A stretch of DNA of 64,000 bases from Chitinophaga pinensis (GTDB lineage: Bacteria > Bacteroidota > Bacteroidia > UBA4408): positions 1 to 64,000 of the forward strand of contig CAMAVS010000001.1 of the NCBI GenBank assembly GCA_945861665.1, given 5' to 3'. The position numbers and the translations under genes were made by a program. Below, piece after piece: positions 50,756-59,360 of the stretch (positions are counted from its first letter, which is position 1; each line of letters opens with the position of its first letter). The notes below the pieces were generated by a model, which saw only the letters and a program-made list of their open reading frames with translations, searched no databases and was not told the DNA's origin.

Positions 50756-52870
50756 TTATTGTTTAATAAATTTTTCACTTACAACACCATTATTAGATTT
50801 TATTTGCAAGAAGTAAATCCCACTTGTAAATGAATTTAAATCAATTATGGTGTTTGCATCTTTCAGCTTTCCTTTTGTTATTTCATTTCCTGTTACATCT
50901 TTTATAGAATAATCAGAACTGATATAACTTTTCTTTACCAAAACAGTTATATTATCCTTACTAGGATTAGGGAAAATGACAATCCGTTTTTCCTGCTTAA
51001 TGGATACAATTCCTGCAGTACCTTGCGATTCATAAGCACCAATATCAAAACCATTACCAATTGGTCTCATGTTCCCAATAAAATCATCATTTATGGGAAC
51101 AACAATACCTGAATCAATGCAAGGGGATAATAATGAAAGCGAGTAATCTCCCGAATTTGCATTTGTAAATAACGGATTCATATTAACAATACAATTTGAG
51201 AAAGTCCCAGCTACATTATTTGAAAAACCTTGAACTAAAGGCCATTGACCTAACGGAGGAAAACTTCCATTAGCAGGAACAAATGGATCAAAACCATTAT
51301 CGTAGAACAAACAATTTGTATATTCAAAATTAGTGGGAATTATTCCGTGTTTAGCAACTACAACAGGAGTTATATTTGAAGTAAATGACCTACTTTCATA
51401 ATTTTTAAATCCCGAAACAATACAATTTATCAATTTATTTTGTGCGTTACCTCTCATTGCCTCAAACAATATATCAACGGTATCCGCCCTCCCAATAAAT
51501 GTGCAATTTATAAATTCATTCCCTACTACTCTTTTACGATTTATTCTATCAGTAGCCTGGCCAGCTAATTGATGATAAGCCGGATATTCATATTCTGCAT
51601 AAGAATGCAAACTTATTGCAGTTGCAACATTTTCGAAAAGGCAATTTGTAAAGGTATTATGGTTACCAACCAAATTTTGCTCCCAAGGAAATGAATTTGA
51701 TTCTGGACTAGGACAATTTAATGCGGTAGAATCTCCATAATAACTTCCAAAAAACTGTACTGCACCAAGCCGTAGTATGCTTGAAGATACAGCATCTTTC
51801 CAATAATAAGTGTTTTTAATATAACATTTATTAAAAGTGTTGTTTCTAGCACTATTTTGAATTACCAAACCACCATATGAAAGTGAAGTAACATTTTCAA
51901 TATAATTATTTCTTACTTTATCTCCACGAAGCATTACACATTCATAAATGTTTTTTGAAGTGGAATTAGAAATCACATTATCGGTAACAATCATATTTTT
52001 TTGAGTGCTATCATAGCAAAATCCGCCTCCAACTGCACAAGGTTTATGGTTATAAGATATTGTAAGGCAAAACCCATGGCCACCATGACCAACATGAGCC
52101 AATTGATGTCCACGTTTCTCAATATAACAACTATCTATTTTATTATATTTACCTTGTTTGGTAGCACTATTCGCACCGATATAAATATAGTAATCTGTTA
52201 AAGAGTTTACTGTCGAAGTATCATTGGAATATACCTTTGAATTGCATATTAAATTTGAATCACCTTTTGCGTTAATTCCTTCAGCAGCACCGTTTAAAAC
52301 AAAGCAGTGATTAATTTTATTTTTATGCCCATAAGTAGATATACCAGTTCCCATATAAAATACGTTTACATCCCCAAAACCAGAAGCAATAATATTTTCT
52401 AAAGTATGATTAACTCCAACAACTGAAACACCATATTGATAATTCAACACTTGTATATTTTTCACTACAACGTTTGATTTCCAATTGGCAAAATCAATCC
52501 CCCAGCCACCCGTTATTCTATCATTTTTATTTATTGTAGGATAAATATTTGTATAATTATTTGCCAAATAAGTATCCAATGAATCAGGTTGGTTAATCCA
52601 AGATAAGTCACCTGGAAAATTGGTATAACCAATAAAAGTTGTGTTACCATTTTGAACCACTAAGTTAACTGCTCCATAATTTCCAGCTTTTATATAAACA
52701 GTATCACCAGGAGCTGCGGTGTTAAATGCAAAAGAAATTGACCATGGTAATGCTAATGTTCCAGGATTACCATTGGTACCATTAGTAGCAGCATAATAAA
52801 TTGTTGCATTAATATTGCTGCCAACAAGGAAAAAAAATAAAGTAATAAGAATTAGCTTTTTCATTCTCAA
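50756..52870 (-). CDS. Beta-helix T9SS-secreted protein
   Basis: This 704-residue protein has a signal peptide (MRMKKLILITLFFFLVGSNINA; a start two codons later is equally possible), a long right-handed parallel beta-helix region with repeated short N-rich turns (ITGGWGIDFANWKSNVVVKNIQVLN, YIENVTSLSYGGLVIQNSARNNTFN), and a C-terminal type A sorting domain (IFPNPSKDNITVLV, ending SEKFIKQ). Beta-helix proteins often degrade or bind polysaccharides; catalysis is not evident here. A pentanucleotide repeat lies in the 5' leader. Confidence 0.88.
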   Translation of the reverse strand: MRMKKLILITLFFFLVGSNINATIYYAATNGTNGNPGTLALPWSISFAFNTAAPGDTVYIKAGNYGAVNLVVQNGNTTFIGYTNFPGDLSWINQPDSLDTYLANNYTNIYPTINKNDRITGGWGIDFANWKSNVVVKNIQVLNYQYGVSVVGVNHTLENIIASGFGDVNVFYMGTGISTYGHKNKINHCFVLNGAAEGINAKGDSNLICNSKVYSNDTSTVNSLTDYYIYIGANSATKQGKYNKIDSCYIEKRGHQLAHVGHGGHGFCLTISYNHKPCAVGGGFCYDSTQKNMIVTDNVISNSTSKNIYECVMLRGDKVRNNYIENVTSLSYGGLVIQNSARNNTFNKCYIKNTYYWKDAVSSSILRLGAVQFFGSYYGDSTALNCPSPESNSFPWEQNLVGNHNTFTNCLFENVATAISLHSYAEYEYPAYHQLAGQATDRINRKRVVGNEFINCTFIGRADTVDILFEAMRGNAQNKLINCIVSGFKNYESRSFTSNITPVVVAKHGIIPTNFEYTNCLFYDNGFDPFVPANGSFPPLGQWPLVQGFSNNVAGTFSNCIVNMNPLFTNANSGDYSLSLLSPCIDSGIVVPINDDFIGNMRPIGNGFDIGAYESQGTAGIVSIKQEKRIVIFPNPSKDNITVLVKKSYISSDYSIKDVTGNEITKGKLKDANTIIDLNSFTSGIYFLQIKSNNGVVSEKFIKQ

Positions 52871-52885
52871 TTGGTTTTATAAGTA

Positions 52886-52905
52886 AAAGTAAAGTAAAGT
52901 AAAGT
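52886..52905. repeat. Pentanucleotide tandem repeat (AAAGT)4 in a promoter region
   Basis: Four AAAGT units lie 16-35 nt upstream of the minus-strand start of the beta-helix T9SS gene. On that strand the units read ACTTT, giving TACTTT repeatedly, which resembles the first six positions of the -7 box TAnnTTTG. Confidence 0.8.
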
Positions 52906-52917
52906 AAAAAATCAACA

Positions 52918-53673
52918 TTAAAGCGAACTCTCGAACTTCTTCAACTCCATTTGCTGCCCGTCAAAAACTCCGTAAGTATTATAATTAATCCACTCCCCAA
53001 GGTTTATATAACGGCTGTTGTTTTTCAAATCTATCTCAAGTGGTAGGTGTCTGTGACCAAATACAAAATAATCAATATGTCTGTTAGCGATAATTTCTTT
53101 GCAATACACTACCAGCCATTCATTCTCCTCTCCCAAAAATTTTTCATCACTTTTTCCAGTGGCTATTCTGCTTTTGCGCGAAAAATAATGAGCCAGTCCA
53201 AAGGCTAAATTAGGATGTAGCCTAGCAAACAACCACTGACAAAGCTTATTGGCAAATACTTTTTTTATGAATTTATAACCGTGGTCGGCCGGTCCTAGTC
53301 CATCTCCATGTCCGATCATGAATTTTTTTCCACTTAATTCCAGTTCAATGGGTTCGCGATACATCTTTACTCCTATCTCCTCTGTCAAATAAGTAAAGGC
53401 CCACATATCATGGTTACCGGTAAAGAAATGAATTTTTATTCCAGCATCATTCAATTCGCCCAACTTGCCAAGTAAACGAACAAAACCCTTAGGAACGGTG
53501 CTTTTGTATTCGAACCAAAAATCGAACACATCCCCTACAAGGTAAAGTTCAGAAGCGTCCTGTTTGATATTGTCCAACCATTTAACGATGCGCTTTTCAC
53601 GAACAAGACTGCTTTTATGGTCGGGAACACCCAAATGAAAGTCGGATGCAAAATATATTTTTTTTTCTGCCAA
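52918..53673 (-). CDS. lpxH: UDP-2,3-diacylglucosamine diphosphatase, LpxH-like
   Basis: This 251-residue metallophosphoesterase has the motifs ASDFHLG, LVGDVFDFWFE, FTGNHDMW, IGHGDGLGPADHGYK and VFGHRHLP. The spacing and the DGLGPADHGYK insert match LpxH-type enzymes, which cleave UDP-2,3-diacylglucosamine to lipid X in lipid A synthesis. It implies a lipid A-containing outer membrane. It is divergent from the SRPBCC gene and has its own -7 box. Confidence 0.9.
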   Translation of the reverse strand: MAEKKIYFASDFHLGVPDHKSSLVREKRIVKWLDNIKQDASELYLVGDVFDFWFEYKSTVPKGFVRLLGKLGELNDAGIKIHFFTGNHDMWAFTYLTEEIGVKMYREPIELELSGKKFMIGHGDGLGPADHGYKFIKKVFANKLCQWLFARLHPNLAFGLAHYFSRKSRIATGKSDEKFLGEENEWLVVYCKEIIANRHIDYFVFGHRHLPLEIDLKNNSRYINLGEWINYNTYGVFDGQQMELKKFESSL

Positions 53674-53689
53674 TTGTATTACTATAACG

Positions 53690-53697
53690 CAAAGGTA
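53690..53697 (-). promoter_or_regulatory. -7 promoter box of lpxH
   Basis: On the minus strand this reads TACCTTTG, matching TAnnTTTG, 16 nt before the ATG. Confidence 0.5.
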
Positions 53698-53739
53698 GCC
53701 AAAGATATTTTGACTGCCGATTTCTATTCCCTTTTTTTA

Positions 53740-53747
53740 TATTTTTG
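53740..53747 (+). promoter_or_regulatory. -7 promoter box of the SRPBCC gene
   Basis: TATTTTTG matches TAnnTTTG, 25 nt before the chosen ATG at 53773, inside the much longer track ORF. Confidence 0.5.
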
Positions 53748-53772
53748 CCTCTTAACAAACAAAACACACAAA

Positions 53773-54336
53773 ATGAAAGTATTAAAAAAAATAGGCATCG
53801 TATTACTTGTAATAATTGTACTTGTATGTGTTGTCTCCTTATTTCTTCCTTCTAATGTAAAAGTAGAAAGGTCATTGGTCATTAATGCTCCAACAGAGAT
53901 TGTTTTTGAACAAATAAACAACCTTAAAAATTGGGATAAATGGGCTGTTTGGAATCAAATAGACCCCAATATGACAAAGGTATATTTTGGGCCGGAAAAA
54001 GGCAGTGGGTCGGGATATAGCTGGAAAAGTGAAAACGAAAATGTTGGTCACGGTAAATTAACCATTTCCGAAAGCAAGGCAAATGAATTAATTAATACTG
54101 ATCTTGAATTTGCCGACCAAGGTATTTCAAAAGGAGGCTTCACATTCTCTCCCGAAGGTGCCGGTGTAAAAGTTAACTGGTATATGGACATGGATATGGG
54201 AATGAATCCGATTGGTAAATTTTTCGGACTTGCGATGGATAAAATGCTTGGTCCTGATTTTGAAAAAGGATTGACACAATTAAAACAAGTTAGCGAATCT
54301 ATGCCAAAAGAAACAATTGCTACTGAAACGGTATAG
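53773..54336 (+). CDS. SRPBCC (polyketide cyclase-like) protein with membrane anchor
   Basis: The protein has 187 residues from MKVLKKIGIVLLVIIVLVCVVSLFLPSNVKVERS; the track ORF starts inside lpxH 52 codons upstream. One N-terminal membrane helix is followed by an SRPBCC/START-like ligand-binding fold, with VINAPTEIVFEQINNLKNWDKWAVWNQIDPNM as the characteristic opening. Members bind hydrophobic ligands; the ligand here is unknown. It is divergent from lpxH. Confidence 0.82.
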   Translation: MKVLKKIGIVLLVIIVLVCVVSLFLPSNVKVERSLVINAPTEIVFEQINNLKNWDKWAVWNQIDPNMTKVYFGPEKGSGSGYSWKSENENVGHGKLTISESKANELINTDLEFADQGISKGGFTFSPEGAGVKVNWYMDMDMGMNPIGKFFGLAMDKMLGPDFEKGLTQLKQVSESMPKETIATETV

Positions 54337-54426
54337 AATGTTCCCGCAACAGATAGCACTGCAAGAAAATAATATATACGTTGATATTCTGTTAAAAATC
54401 GTATTCCTTTATTGGAGTGCGATTTT

Positions 54427-54434
54427 TACATTTG
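54427..54434 (+). promoter_or_regulatory. -7 promoter box of cinA
   Basis: TACATTTG matches TAnnTTTG exactly and lies 16 nt before the chosen ATG at 54451. Confidence 0.5.
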
Positions 54435-54450
54435 TAACCTAAACAAAAAT

Positions 54451-55713
54451 ATGCTTGCTGAAATAATAACCATTGGTGATGAAATACTGATCGGGCAAAT
54501 TGTTGATACCAATTCTGCTTGGATAGCCCAACAACTGAATCAAATAGGAGTTAAGGTAAAACAAATATCTTCTGTTTCTGATAGCAAGGAGCATATTCTA
54601 AAAGCACTAAGCGAAGCAGAGGGACGCGCATCACTCATACTTATTACAGGCGGACTTGGTCCAACCAAGGATGACATTACAAAACATACCTTGTGCGAAT
54701 ACTTTAATACGCAATTGGTATTTAACCAAGAGGTATACAACAATGTCGAAAAAATATTTTCGCTAAGGGGAAAAATAGTAAGCAAAACAAACCGACATCA
54801 GGCCGAATTGCCTTCTAATTGTATCGCTATTGAAAATAAATTAGGTACGGCAGCGGGAATGTGGTTCGAAAAAAATGGGAAAATATTTATTTCGATGCCC
54901 GGTGTTCCTTATGAAATGAAGGGTATGATGGAAAATGTTTTGTTGGATAAAATCAAATCGCATTTTACAACCCCTACTATTATTCACCTTACTATACTCA
55001 CACAAGGCATAGGTGAATCGTATTTGGCCGATATGATAAATGAATGGGAAGAGGCACTTCCAAGCAATATGAAATTAGCTTACCTGCCCTCTTTAAGTAT
55101 GGTAAGATTGCGTATTTCGGCAAGTGGAGAAAACAAATTGGTATTAGAAGAAGAAGTAAACAAGCAAGCCAATGCACTTCAAAGCATTATCAAAGAATAT
55201 GTTTTTGGTTTTGAGACCGACACACTTGAAGGTGTTATTGGAAAGTTACTCTTTGAAAAAAAGCAAAGTTTGGCTACTGCCGAAAGTTGTACAGGGGGCT
55301 ACATTGCTCACCTCATAACAAAAGTGGCGGGCTGCTCCGAATATTACAAAGGCTCGGTAATAGCCTATTCCAACGAAATAAAAACAATGGAACTAAATTT
55401 AAGTCAGACAGATTTACAACAATACGGTGCTGTTAGTCGAGAAGTAGTTGAACAAATGGCGAAAGGTGTAAAAGAAAAATTCGGCAGTAATTATGCCATT
55501 GCAACATCAGGTATTGCTGGTCCAACCGGAGGAAGTATTGAAAAACCGATTGGTACAGTTTGGATAGCCATAGCAACACCCATAGGTATAGTTTCTGAAA
55601 AGTATTTATTCGGTGATAACCGTGTTGGGACTATACAGAGGGCAGCATTAACGGCTTTGCATTTGTTGTATAAAGAGATAATGAAAAGTAAACAAAGTGG
55701 ATACTTAGCCTAG
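54451..55713 (+). CDS. cinA: CinA family nicotinamide-nucleotide amidase/ADP-ribose pyrophosphatase
   Basis: The protein has 420 residues from MLAEIITIGDEILIGQIVDTN; the track ORF adds 13 residues crossing the promoter box. The N-terminal MoCF-like domain (ITGGLGPTKDDITK; GTAAGMWFEKNG) and the C-terminal CinA domain (TAESCTGGYIAHLITKVAGCSEYYKGSVIAYSNEIK, GIAGPTGGSIEKPIGTVWIA) are both complete. CinA proteins deamidate nicotinamide mononucleotide and hydrolyse ADP-ribose in NAD recycling; some are induced by competence or DNA damage. Confidence 0.93.
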   Translation: MLAEIITIGDEILIGQIVDTNSAWIAQQLNQIGVKVKQISSVSDSKEHILKALSEAEGRASLILITGGLGPTKDDITKHTLCEYFNTQLVFNQEVYNNVEKIFSLRGKIVSKTNRHQAELPSNCIAIENKLGTAAGMWFEKNGKIFISMPGVPYEMKGMMENVLLDKIKSHFTTPTIIHLTILTQGIGESYLADMINEWEEALPSNMKLAYLPSLSMVRLRISASGENKLVLEEEVNKQANALQSIIKEYVFGFETDTLEGVIGKLLFEKKQSLATAESCTGGYIAHLITKVAGCSEYYKGSVIAYSNEIKTMELNLSQTDLQQYGAVSREVVEQMAKGVKEKFGSNYAIATSGIAGPTGGSIEKPIGTVWIAIATPIGIVSEKYLFGDNRVGTIQRAALTALHLLYKEIMKSKQSGYLA

Positions 55714-55747
55714 TTTGAGTCTTTCAACCCAAGTAGTTTTTAGATTT

Positions 55748-55909
55748 TTAATTCTCTGTTATTCCCTTTATCAATAAATATACTGCAAGAAGGAAAAAAC
55801 CTATTTGTGATAAATGCGCATCAACCACCCAATTAAATATGCCATTTAATGAACTAAAAATTAATACTGATACTGTTGTAAATAATAAAATTTTCTTTAT
55901 AATTTTCAT
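55748..55909 (-). CDS. Small two-helix membrane protein (53 residues)
   Basis: Not in the ORF track because it is short. The minus-strand frame from ATG 55907-55909 to TAA 55748-55750 encodes MKIIKKILLFTTVSVLIF..., a Lys-rich start followed by a hydrophobic helix at about 7-24, a short polar turn with NWVVDAHLSQ, and a second helix at about 36-50. An exact TATATTTG -7 box lies 20 nt upstream. A promoter plus intact membrane helices make it a believable gene; the function is unknown. A toxin or small transport accessory is possible but unsupported. Confidence 0.55.
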   Translation of the reverse strand: MKIIKKILLFTTVSVLIFSSLNGIFNWVVDAHLSQIGFFLLAVYLLIKGITEN

Positions 55910-55928
55910 TTAAAATATTTTAAGTTTG

Positions 55929-55936
55929 CAAATATA
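55929..55936 (-). promoter_or_regulatory. -7 promoter box of the 53-residue membrane protein
   Basis: On the minus strand this reads TATATTTG, matching TAnnTTTG, 19 nt before the ATG. Confidence 0.45.
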
Positions 55937-55972
55937 ACAACTATTTAATGTTAAATATTTTATAAAAAAAAC

Positions 55973-57568
55973 CTAAGCCGGTAAAGCCACTTTTATTTTT
56001 TGGCCAATGTGAAGATTGGTATTCCTCATATTATTCCATTTTTTTAAATCGGCAACCGTAACACCTTTGTATTTGTTGGCAATTATCCATAAAGAGTCGC
56101 CTGCCTGAACTGTATGGTAAACAATTTTTGTACTACCATTAGAAGTTTCTTTGGATGGGCTCTTTTTAGCATCAGCTTTTGATAAAACAGATGCAGTACT
56201 TTTACCATCATTTTCAGCCGAAACAATCGGAGAATCGGCTATTACAATTAGCTTTTCATTTCCAATGCTTCCTTTATTTTTTTCAGCCACTAAAGCGTTG
56301 TTGGGGTTATTAGGCTTCACATACACCACCAAAATTTTACCCGGTTTGACTGTTTTCGATTTTAAATTATTCCATTCCCTTAACTCAGCAACGGAACAAG
56401 CATATTTGCGAGAAATAGAACTGAGTGTTTCACCACTTTTCACTTTGTGATTTTTTTGTACCGGTCGGTAACAATTAATCTGCGTATTCAATGAATCTAA
56501 CACTGCTCCACCATAAGCATAAATGGTTTTTTCGTTGTTTAAAAAAGCACCCACTTTATTTGTCGGCAAAGACAGGTAATTCGCTTCTCCCGTAAAAGGA
56601 ATAATTCCCTTTTTGTACATTGGATTCAAATACTTTATGTCCTCAACAAGCATATCAATAACGGCTGCTATTTGAGCAAAAGACACTTCTTGTTTTGTGC
56701 GAACTGTATCGGTATGGAAATAACATTGTTTGGGTGATACCGGGTATAAATTGTGCTCTACTGTATAATTCATAATGTAATTAACAGCTATAAAAGCCGG
56801 AACATAGCCTTGAGTTTCCAAAGGTAAATAAGGACGAATTTCCCAATACCTTTTTTTTCCTCCAGAACGCCTGATGGCTTTATTTACATTACCCGGTCCA
56901 CCGTTGTAGGCAGCCAATACCAATTGCCAATCGCCAAACATTTTATAAAGGTAAGTAAAGTACTTGCAAGCCGCTTCGGTTTCTTTTATGGGATCTCTTC
57001 TATCGTCAACAAAAGATGTAACATTGAGTCCAAACATTTTACCTGTACCGTACATAAATTGCCACAAACCTGTTGCGCCAGATCGCGATACAGCATTAGG
57101 GTTTAATGCCGACTCAACAATAGCCAGATACTTAAGTTCTAGCGGCAAATCATACTTATCCAATGCTTGTTCAAAAAGCGGAAAATATACTTGGGACAAG
57201 CCTAGCATTCTGGAAACTATTCCGCGTTTTCGGTTGGCATATAAGTCAATGTATGCTCTTACAGCATCGTTATAATCCAATTTAAATGGAGATTTAGCAC
57301 TTAGCTTAGCCATTCGCGCCTCGTATATTAAATCATCAAAATAAGGAACGTAATCAGAAGCATATTTATGAACGTTTAACTTTTGAGTATCTGTAAAAAA
57401 ATTGATGCTCTCAAAATACTTTGAAAGCATTAAGCTATCAAGCATAGCAGCAATTGGGTCGTCTTTTATAATTACAAAGGTTGAATCTTTCTCAGGCAAT
57501 GCTTTTGCAGATGAAAAACCCGTAAAAAAAGATACAGCAAACACAAATGCTAAATTTTTTATCTTCAT
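55973..57568 (-). CDS. LysM lytic transglycosylase, MltD-like
   Basis: This 531-residue protein has a signal peptide (ends at about SSAKA), an SLT goose-lysozyme-type domain at about 115-270 (catalytic Glu in LAIVESALNPNAVSRSGATGLWQFM, then LAAYNGGPGNVNKAI), and two LysM domains at about 375-420 (KVKSGETLSSISRKYACSVAELREWN) and 485-530 (TVQAGDSLWIIANKYKGVTVADLKKWN), joined by a Ser/Lys/Asn-rich linker. It cuts peptidoglycan glycan strands in the periplasm. Its stop is 64 nt from the small membrane protein start. Confidence 0.93.
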   Translation of the reverse strand: MKIKNLAFVFAVSFFTGFSSAKALPEKDSTFVIIKDDPIAAMLDSLMLSKYFESINFFTDTQKLNVHKYASDYVPYFDDLIYEARMAKLSAKSPFKLDYNDAVRAYIDLYANRKRGIVSRMLGLSQVYFPLFEQALDKYDLPLELKYLAIVESALNPNAVSRSGATGLWQFMYGTGKMFGLNVTSFVDDRRDPIKETEAACKYFTYLYKMFGDWQLVLAAYNGGPGNVNKAIRRSGGKKRYWEIRPYLPLETQGYVPAFIAVNYIMNYTVEHNLYPVSPKQCYFHTDTVRTKQEVSFAQIAAVIDMLVEDIKYLNPMYKKGIIPFTGEANYLSLPTNKVGAFLNNEKTIYAYGGAVLDSLNTQINCYRPVQKNHKVKSGETLSSISRKYACSVAELREWNNLKSKTVKPGKILVVYVKPNNPNNALVAEKNKGSIGNEKLIVIADSPIVSAENDGKSTASVLSKADAKKSPSKETSNGSTKIVYHTVQAGDSLWIIANKYKGVTVADLKKWNNMRNTNLHIGQKIKVALPA

Positions 57569-57667
57569 AATAACATTAAACAGTATTAAACTAAAAAGGT
57601 TATCGACCCTTTTACAAAGAACTAAAATTAACCATAAAATATTAAAAATAGTGACTTTACTTATTAA

Positions 57668-59092
57668 CTAACTTTTGTTCATCAGGTAATTTGAAAAGGC
57701 AAGCAATCTTGATTCATCAAAAGCCTTACCCATTAACTGAATACCAAAAGGTAAGCCATCTGTTTTTTTACCCAAGGGCAATGAAATGGCAGGCAACCCG
57801 GTAATGTTTGCTTGTACAGTAAAAATATCTTCCAAATACATTGCTATCGGATCGGCATCATTTTGACCAAATTTAAAGGCGCTATTTGGAGTTGACGGAA
57901 GTAATATAAAATCGTATTTATTGAGTATTTCTTGGGTTTTATTTTTGATGATACGCCTAACTTTTTGCCCCTTTGAATAATAAGCATCGTAATATCCTGC
58001 ACTTAACACAAATGTTCCCAACATAATTCTGCGTTTCACTTCTGTCCCAAAACCTTCTGTACGAGATAGTTTATAAGTAGATTCTAAATCAACAGCATTT
58101 TTACTTCTATAACCGTAATGTATACCATCGTAACGCGACAAATTTGAAGAAGCCTCAGCAGTTGTCAATACATAATAAGTTGGAACCAAATAATCTATGT
58201 AAGGAAAATCAACTATCTCAACCGAATGTCCTTCGCTTTTCAATAATTCAATAGTTTGGATTAACTTTTCTTTTACCTCAGTGTTTAAACCTTTGTGTTC
58301 GATACAGTCCTTGAAAACTGCCACATTCACTTTTTCTGTAAAATCAAGCTTTTTAGAGTACTCTTCCACCGACTTTGATGAAAGCGTACTATCAAATTCA
58401 TCTTTACCAGATATTACTTCCAGAATAAGCGCGGCATCTTCGACCGATTGTGTTATAGGTCCTACTTGATCAAAAGAAGAGGCGTAAGCAATTACACCAT
58501 ATCTAGAAACTCTTCCATATGTGGGTTTCAACCCTACAACACCTGCAAATGAAGCAGGTTGACGAATTGAACCACCTGTATCGGTACCAATTGCGGCCAA
58601 ACATAAATTTGCAGCTACAGCCGTAACGCATCCTCCCGATGAACCACCTGGAACACGTTTATTATCAATAGGGTTTAATACTTTTCCAAAGGCCGACTTT
58701 TCATTGGAACTGCCCATTGCAAATTCATCGCAATTTAAACGTCCTATAATAATGGCATCTTCTTTTAATAAACGCGCTACAACTGTTGAGGTGTATAATG
58801 AAACAAAACCTTCGAGAATTTTTGACGATGCAGATACTTTGTGGTCTTTATAGCAAATAACATCTTTAATGCCAATAACCATTCCTGCTAGTTTTCCTGC
58901 TGTTTTTGCTTTTATTTTTTCATCAATAAGTTCTGCAGCCCTAATGGCCTCACCACTAAATACTTCTAGAAAAGCATTAAGGTGTTTATTGATTTCAATT
59001 TGTTTCAAGTAATAGGAAACAAGTGACGAACAACTTGTTTCATTGCTCAATAAATCGAGCTTAATAGAAGATAAAGTAGTGTAGTTCTTCAC
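57668..59092 (-). CDS. gatA: Asp-tRNA(Asn)/Glu-tRNA(Gln) amidotransferase subunit GatA
   Basis: This 474-residue amidase-signature protein contains the Ser-cisSer-Lys triad: Lys in GIKDVICYKDHKVSASS, and the glycine/serine-rich GGSSGGCVTAVAANLCLAAIGTDTGGSIRQPA. The RVSRYGVIAYASSFDQVGPIT stretch is typical of GatA rather than other amidases. It releases ammonia from glutamine for transamidation of mischarged tRNA. GatB and GatC are not in the window, so the complex is encoded at separate loci. tatA and purM lie upstream on the same strand. Confidence 0.94.
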   Translation of the reverse strand: MKNYTTLSSIKLDLLSNETSCSSLVSYYLKQIEINKHLNAFLEVFSGEAIRAAELIDEKIKAKTAGKLAGMVIGIKDVICYKDHKVSASSKILEGFVSLYTSTVVARLLKEDAIIIGRLNCDEFAMGSSNEKSAFGKVLNPIDNKRVPGGSSGGCVTAVAANLCLAAIGTDTGGSIRQPASFAGVVGLKPTYGRVSRYGVIAYASSFDQVGPITQSVEDAALILEVISGKDEFDSTLSSKSVEEYSKKLDFTEKVNVAVFKDCIEHKGLNTEVKEKLIQTIELLKSEGHSVEIVDFPYIDYLVPTYYVLTTAEASSNLSRYDGIHYGYRSKNAVDLESTYKLSRTEGFGTEVKRRIMLGTFVLSAGYYDAYYSKGQKVRRIIKNKTQEILNKYDFILLPSTPNSAFKFGQNDADPIAMYLEDIFTVQANITGLPAISLPLGKKTDGLPFGIQLMGKAFDESRLLAFSNYLMNKS

Positions 59093-59116
59093 AAAAATTA
59101 CCTCAAAAAAAGAATG

Positions 59117-59326
59117 TTATTTATTCTCGTTAGAAGTTGTTGGAGTACTTGAATCAGAGTCCTTACCCTTAGAAGCATCTTTAAAATCTTTAACGCCTTT
59201 ACCTAGACCTTTCATTAATTCAGGCAACTTTTTCCCACCAAACATAAGCAACAAAATTAAACCTATCAGAATTAATTCCGGAGCTCCAATTCCTCCTAAA
59301 AAACCAAGTATAATGTATAGTGTCAT
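59117..59326 (-). CDS. tatA: Twin-arginine translocase subunit TatA/E
   Basis: This 69-residue protein has an N-terminal membrane helix with the TatA-type entry (GAPELILIGLILLLMFGGKKLPELMKGLGKGVKDFKDA): the conserved Glu in PELI, the FGGKKLPEL hinge and an amphipathic helix, then a polar Ser/Thr/Asn tail. TatA oligomers help move folded proteins across the inner membrane. It starts upstream of gatA (24 nt gap) with its own TAACTTTG box. Confidence 0.95.
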   Translation of the reverse strand: MTLYIILGFLGGIGAPELILIGLILLLMFGGKKLPELMKGLGKGVKDFKDASKGKDSDSSTPTTSNENK

Positions 59327-59338
59327 TGTTTTTTTTTA

Positions 59339-59346
59339 CAAAGTTA
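59339..59346 (-). promoter_or_regulatory. -7 promoter box of tatA
   Basis: On the minus strand this reads TAACTTTG, matching TAnnTTTG, 12 nt before the ATG. Confidence 0.5.
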
Positions 59347-59360
59347 GTATTTTTTTATAA

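Noticed and set aside
53617-53772. N-terminal extension of the SRPBCC ORF
   Set aside because: It overlaps lpxH on the other strand and crosses a promoter box; the membrane anchor begins at the chosen Met.
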